From NCBI RefSeq assembly GCF_000764305.2, contig NW_025934815.1, positions 1 to 64,000 of the forward strand: DNA of 64,000 bases, written 5' to 3'. The notes beneath the pieces were generated by a model. It searched no databases, had not been told where the DNA came from, and was given only the letters and a program-made list of their open reading frames with translations. Made by a program: the position numbers and the translations under genes. Shown here piece by piece: positions 60,230 through 64,000 of this stretch (position 1 is the stretch's first letter; every line of letters begins with the position of its first letter). This DNA is from Hyalella azteca. Lineage: Eukaryota; Arthropoda; Malacostraca; Amphipoda; Hyalellidae.

Positions 60230-63200
60230 ATTGAAACTTGCATCATTCAAAATGGAAAAAGTGCTAAAATTAATCAATATATATAGATATTTCTAAATAC
60301 TATTGAGGCATTGTAGAATTTCATATTATGCCTCAATAATATGAATAATAGAATTTCAAATTTCATTATTATGTGAACCCTTTTTAGATACATATTTCAA
60401 GTCAATTGAAATTTTTTGCAAGAATTAGGTGATAACAGGAGTTCATTATACAGTTTTAAGAATTTGCTGCGTTTTCATTAATTCCGTTCTAAGAATTTGC
60501 TGTTTTCATTAATTGTTTTAAGAATTCGCTGTTTTCATTAATTCTTTTTCAAGAATTTGCTGTATTTTAAATTGATAACTGACAGTTTGAATCTGTAGCA
60601 ATGTAGTCTGTTCCACTCAATGGTCCACCTACACAGGCTACAGGTTCATCAAAATTCTCATTGGAAGATGAAATATCTCCTGGGTCACTTCTAATACCAG
60701 CACCAATAGATTCACATGACAAGGTTTATCTACAGATAAATCAAAACTGAAGTGGGCTTTCATTCTTCTTTACTTTTGTTGGCATGGTAAACACTGGTAT
60801 GCAGGATGGAATTCTAAAAATTGAGATTCATATATCATTTTTGATCCACCTTCACCACTTTTTTGATTCAAGGGTTTTAGTCAATATAGAAAGGATAAAA
60901 ATAGGAGGGATTAAATTTGCACTTGAAAGAATCATGAATGAAGGTTGAAATACTTTAATATTTCAATTAGACTAAATATTAATTCATTAGCAATCATCTC
61001 CAAATGAAATGCAGCAAATCAACAATTATGAATTAACAACAAATCACTATCACGCCGACAATAAGAGTTGAACACGATGCCCCACAAAGCTATTTTGCAG
61101 GAGCAAAATTGCATGGGCATTCACTTAATGAAAGCTAACAAGCAACTGCCTTTATTCAAATTAGTTAGCAATGCTGATGCTGCTGCCAGAATTATGACAT
61201 TGCAACTGTAATATTATGGTGTGCATGTAGTAATTCGCTTGGGTTCTCTACATCAGCTTTGGCACATCACAGGAGATAGATCACGAGTTCCCACATAATC
61301 TTTATTACAGCAGCAGCAATCAGTATGTACAAATGATATACGGATCAGAAGGAGACTTCTGCTGAGGATGAGATCGTAAAGTCAACCACTGATATCTAAA
61401 TAGCTGGTCCCTAGTAAGTTCCGGTCCGCAATAAACTTACATCCGTAATGTCGGGATAACCGCTATTTTGTAGCATAGATGACCAAAATCCTTACAGTGC
61501 AAGTACGTACTGTAGTATTATGGTTACAGTATTTACCGTAAGTATTAAGGTAGTTTCACAAGTGTTTTCAAGAACAGATTCTGAAATAGAAGCAACATTT
61601 CCATTCTTATATATAAACTGAATTAATACCAAATCCATTCATTGTCATTCAATTTGATATGTATGAATGACAATTTTACCTTCATTCCTATAATGCTCGT
61701 TTTTACTGGCTGCAGCTGTGGAATTAAATTAAATTAAAAAAATAAATTGAAACTAAATTTTATCAAATTTAATTTAAATATTTAATATACCACATGGTAC
61801 ATGCTGTAGAATTAAATTATATTAAAAATAGACTTATTTAAAATTTTAAATAAAATGTTTAAATTAAAAACTAAATTTTATTAAATTAAATAGAGTTATT
61901 TAATACACCTCATGGTACATACCATGATACCTAAGTGCTCAATGATGCAATAATTGCCCCTTCTAAAGTTCTAAACAACAAACATTTCTAAAAGACAAAA
62001 GACATTCAAAAACTCGCGATGGGAGACAAAATCATTCAGAATTTGAAGTGAAATTATCAAGGCAATATTGACATAATAGGGCAAAAATATAAAAAAATTC
62101 AAATGTAGACATGTATCAATAGGCATTTAAATTTTTTAACAACTTTCCTTCATTGAATCTCAGTGAGGAATGTGAAATTGTGAATCAAATCTATTTATTG
62201 TGAAATCAAACTTAACATTACCATAAAAAAGAAAGTGTGGGTGTGGGACACTGTCTCGAGTGTCTCCTCTTTTATTTACCTACATCACAGCAGTTAAAAA
62301 ACTAAAAGGGGTCTAATTTATCCCATCCCGGGAGTCTAAGTTAGGTACCCCCTTTTACGGTACCCCTGTTTACAGTCAATTTTACTGCTCTCTTAGTACT
62401 AAGTAGGCTAAAGTAGCCTTTGCTTAATTTTTACAATAAAATGAGAAAACAACTTGTCAACAATGATTAACCAAAATAGTTAATAAAATGATAAGATTTT
62501 ACCTGAAATCTAAAACTTTTGGAAAATTATGTCCAATTTTGCTGGTAGGCAAAATTATCAGTGTTCTAGGTAGGCTAGGTACAGTCTTCAAAAGTTCACA
62601 ATTTATTTAACATGTTTTGTAAAGCCCTAGCTCAATTTTCTTGGATAAAATTGGAAAAAAAATATCTCAGTTTGGCTGGCAAATTCCTAAGATCACCAGT
62701 GAAACAATATTTTTTCTATTTATTATTAGTGGAAATTTTACACCTATTGCCTAATAATAGCTGATGTTTCATATTACGATTTAGTAAGATTCACCAAAAT
62801 CTTCAGTATGTACATGTATCTGAGGCTCTGATCATGAAGAATAGTGAATTACTGAGTGGTATGGGTTGTTCGTTCGCGTTTATCTATTGCACGGACCTTG
62901 AACACATCCACACGGACCACACGGACCATACCTTCCACACCACAAGGAAGAAATGTACGACGTTGCGAATTGCGATGCGAGGCTATTTTCCCGGGCACCG
63001 AGAATTTACCTGATTCCAATAAATTTACCCTTTAATTATTACTCATTTAATTGATAAAAAGCTTTGTAGTTTGATGGATAATTATTGAATTGGATTTTAA
63101 AAATGTAAATGATGATGCTACGTGCTTTTGACTAAATTTTTATTTTATTTCATCTGTTTTGATTAAAATAATCGGGATTTATGGGAGCTCTGTAAAAAGC

Positions 63201-63560
63201 TTTTTTACCCCAGACCGTAGCAAAGTCGTTTCTTAATCGTCAAGATTAAAACAACAGTAACAAAGATAGGATAATTTAGAGATAATTGCTCAATCAATGA
63301 TAAATAATTAATAAAGTTGCTATACAATTGAAGTAATAAATTCAATCAGACCTTTAAAAATTTCTAATTCGAGATCGAGCACTTAAAATGACGCAAACAC
63401 GAACAAAAACGATGACCCAAAGGCACCAGCATACTTCACTGTAGCCACTGATTTACATGCCATCTGCCATCGGCAATGTACTTACTTGGTTACTTGGTTA
63501 AGATAAGGCGCGTTACCGACTGAAGTATTTGCGCCCCCATTCAGCAGTCTTCGGGGAGCA
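60230..63560. other. AT-rich stretch without supported gene
   Basis: Contains the GGTACCGT motif at 62.3 kb and a GC-richer patch at 62870-63000 that could hold an upstream untranslated exon of the phosphofructokinase-like gene (a donor-like CAG then GTAAAT on the minus strand near 63010), unproven. Confidence 0.45.
62308..62364 (-). repeat. GGTACCGTAAAAGGGGG motif, copy 3
   Basis: The minus strand reads GGTACCGTAAAAGGGGGTAC then CTAACTTAGACTCC, resembling copy 2 at 43.8 kb. Confidence 0.6.
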
Positions 63561-63992
63561 TTAAATGTTGTCAAGCATGTTGATGTCCTGGAGGTACTTG
63601 ATAACTATGTCAGCAGGAAATTCAGGGGCTGTGAGTGAGGACAGGCTGAAGGAGACTCTGAGGCGGATGCAAGCAGCTTTCAGTTGTTTGCGATGAGGAG
63701 ACAGTACAGAGCAGCTAATAAAGAGGTGATCAAGAGTGAGCCGGCATTGACATGAGGAGCACTGGTATGGGGTTGAGCTTGTGAAGTGATGGCCATGCGT
63801 CAGTAGGCAAACTCCCAGTCGAATCCGTGTGATGGCAACTTGGTGTGGACGAGGAAGGGAGTGTTGGGCTAATGGGCCCAGTATTTGCTTGAAAGATGTG
63901 AGTTCTTGCGGTTGTGCAGTCCATGCTCTTTGCCATTTAGTGTGAAACACTTGAGTGATGAGTTGTTTGGTGTCAGCGGAGCAGAGGGGCAT
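63561..63992 (-). mobile_element. C-terminal end of a LINE polyprotein
   Basis: A 143-codon frame, open to near the window edge, has RIRLGVCLLTHGHHFTSSTP then CSSCQCRLTLDHLFISCSVL and HRKQL. This is the RNase-H-adjacent tail and C-terminal zinc knuckle (CxxC...H...C) of Jockey/R1-type elements. It ends normally at a stop (63561); the rest lies beyond the window. Confidence 0.85.
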
Positions 63993-64000
63993 CTGTGTGA

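Noticed and set aside
43774..62364. An 18.6-kb element bounded by inverted GGTACCGT motifs
   Set aside because: It would contain all of the phosphofructokinase-like gene and flotillin-2 exon 1; the motif also occurs singly at 40.3 kb, so the pairing is fortuitous.

Overview
The window looks like nuclear DNA of an arthropod, most likely a crustacean. That is an inference from the flotillin-2 sequence, arthropod-type core promoters, long AT-rich introns with short GC-rich exons, and a mixed load of CR1-like and Jockey-like LINEs, tRNA-derived SINEs, Tc1 and hAT elements and many minisatellites. No bacterial, organellar or viral genes are seen. Species cannot be named from the sequence.

Three protein genes can be assembled. 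(1) Plus strand, 3.4-7.9 kb: the 5' part of a ubiquitin-specific-protease-like (USP) gene, with a clear TATA/initiator promoter, two E-boxes, three well-spliced exons and a cysteine box; its 3' part is uncertain, with candidate exons at 8.0 and 13.3-13.8 kb. (2) Minus strand, 22.2-45.0 kb: a complete flotillin-2 gene in nine exons (436 codons), every junction phase-consistent, with a 13.2 kb first intron. (3) Minus strand, 47.9-57.6 kb: a two-domain 6-phosphofructokinase-like gene. Fifteen exons have both boundaries placed; a sixteenth (between G and I) is clear but its 3' end is unresolved. Fold and splice sites are kept, but many conserved active-site residues are changed (including GGDGS to GGDDS), one splice junction is out of phase by a base, and the C-terminus is short. 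It is either a diverged pseudo-enzyme paralogue or a young pseudogene. Flotillin-2 and the phosphofructokinase-like gene lie in tandem 2.9 kb apart.

The rest is repeats. 0-3.4 kb: AT-rich, one possible small ORF and a tandem duplication before the USP promoter. 8.2-22 kb: a CR1-like 3' end, a foldback with 8-bp direct flanks, and a 0.96 kb inverted-repeat element carrying 18-bp satellite arrays. 22-32 kb: flotillin exons 2-9, where most splice junctions are embedded in or beside local tandem duplications, several of them amplified copies of the splice site itself. 32-45 kb: flotillin intron 1, with hairpin repeats, a 1 kb 16-bp minisatellite and a Tc1 element holding a broken hAT element. 45-58 kb: phosphofructokinase-like introns with SINE, CR1-like and Jockey-like fragments. 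58-64 kb: a SINE with a LINE-like tail, dispersed repeats and the end of another LINE.

One technical point matters: 31 bases at 22390-22420 match a Nextera mate-pair junction adapter, so part of this assembly is artificial. Single N bases at 8224 and 41827 also sit at suspicious joins.
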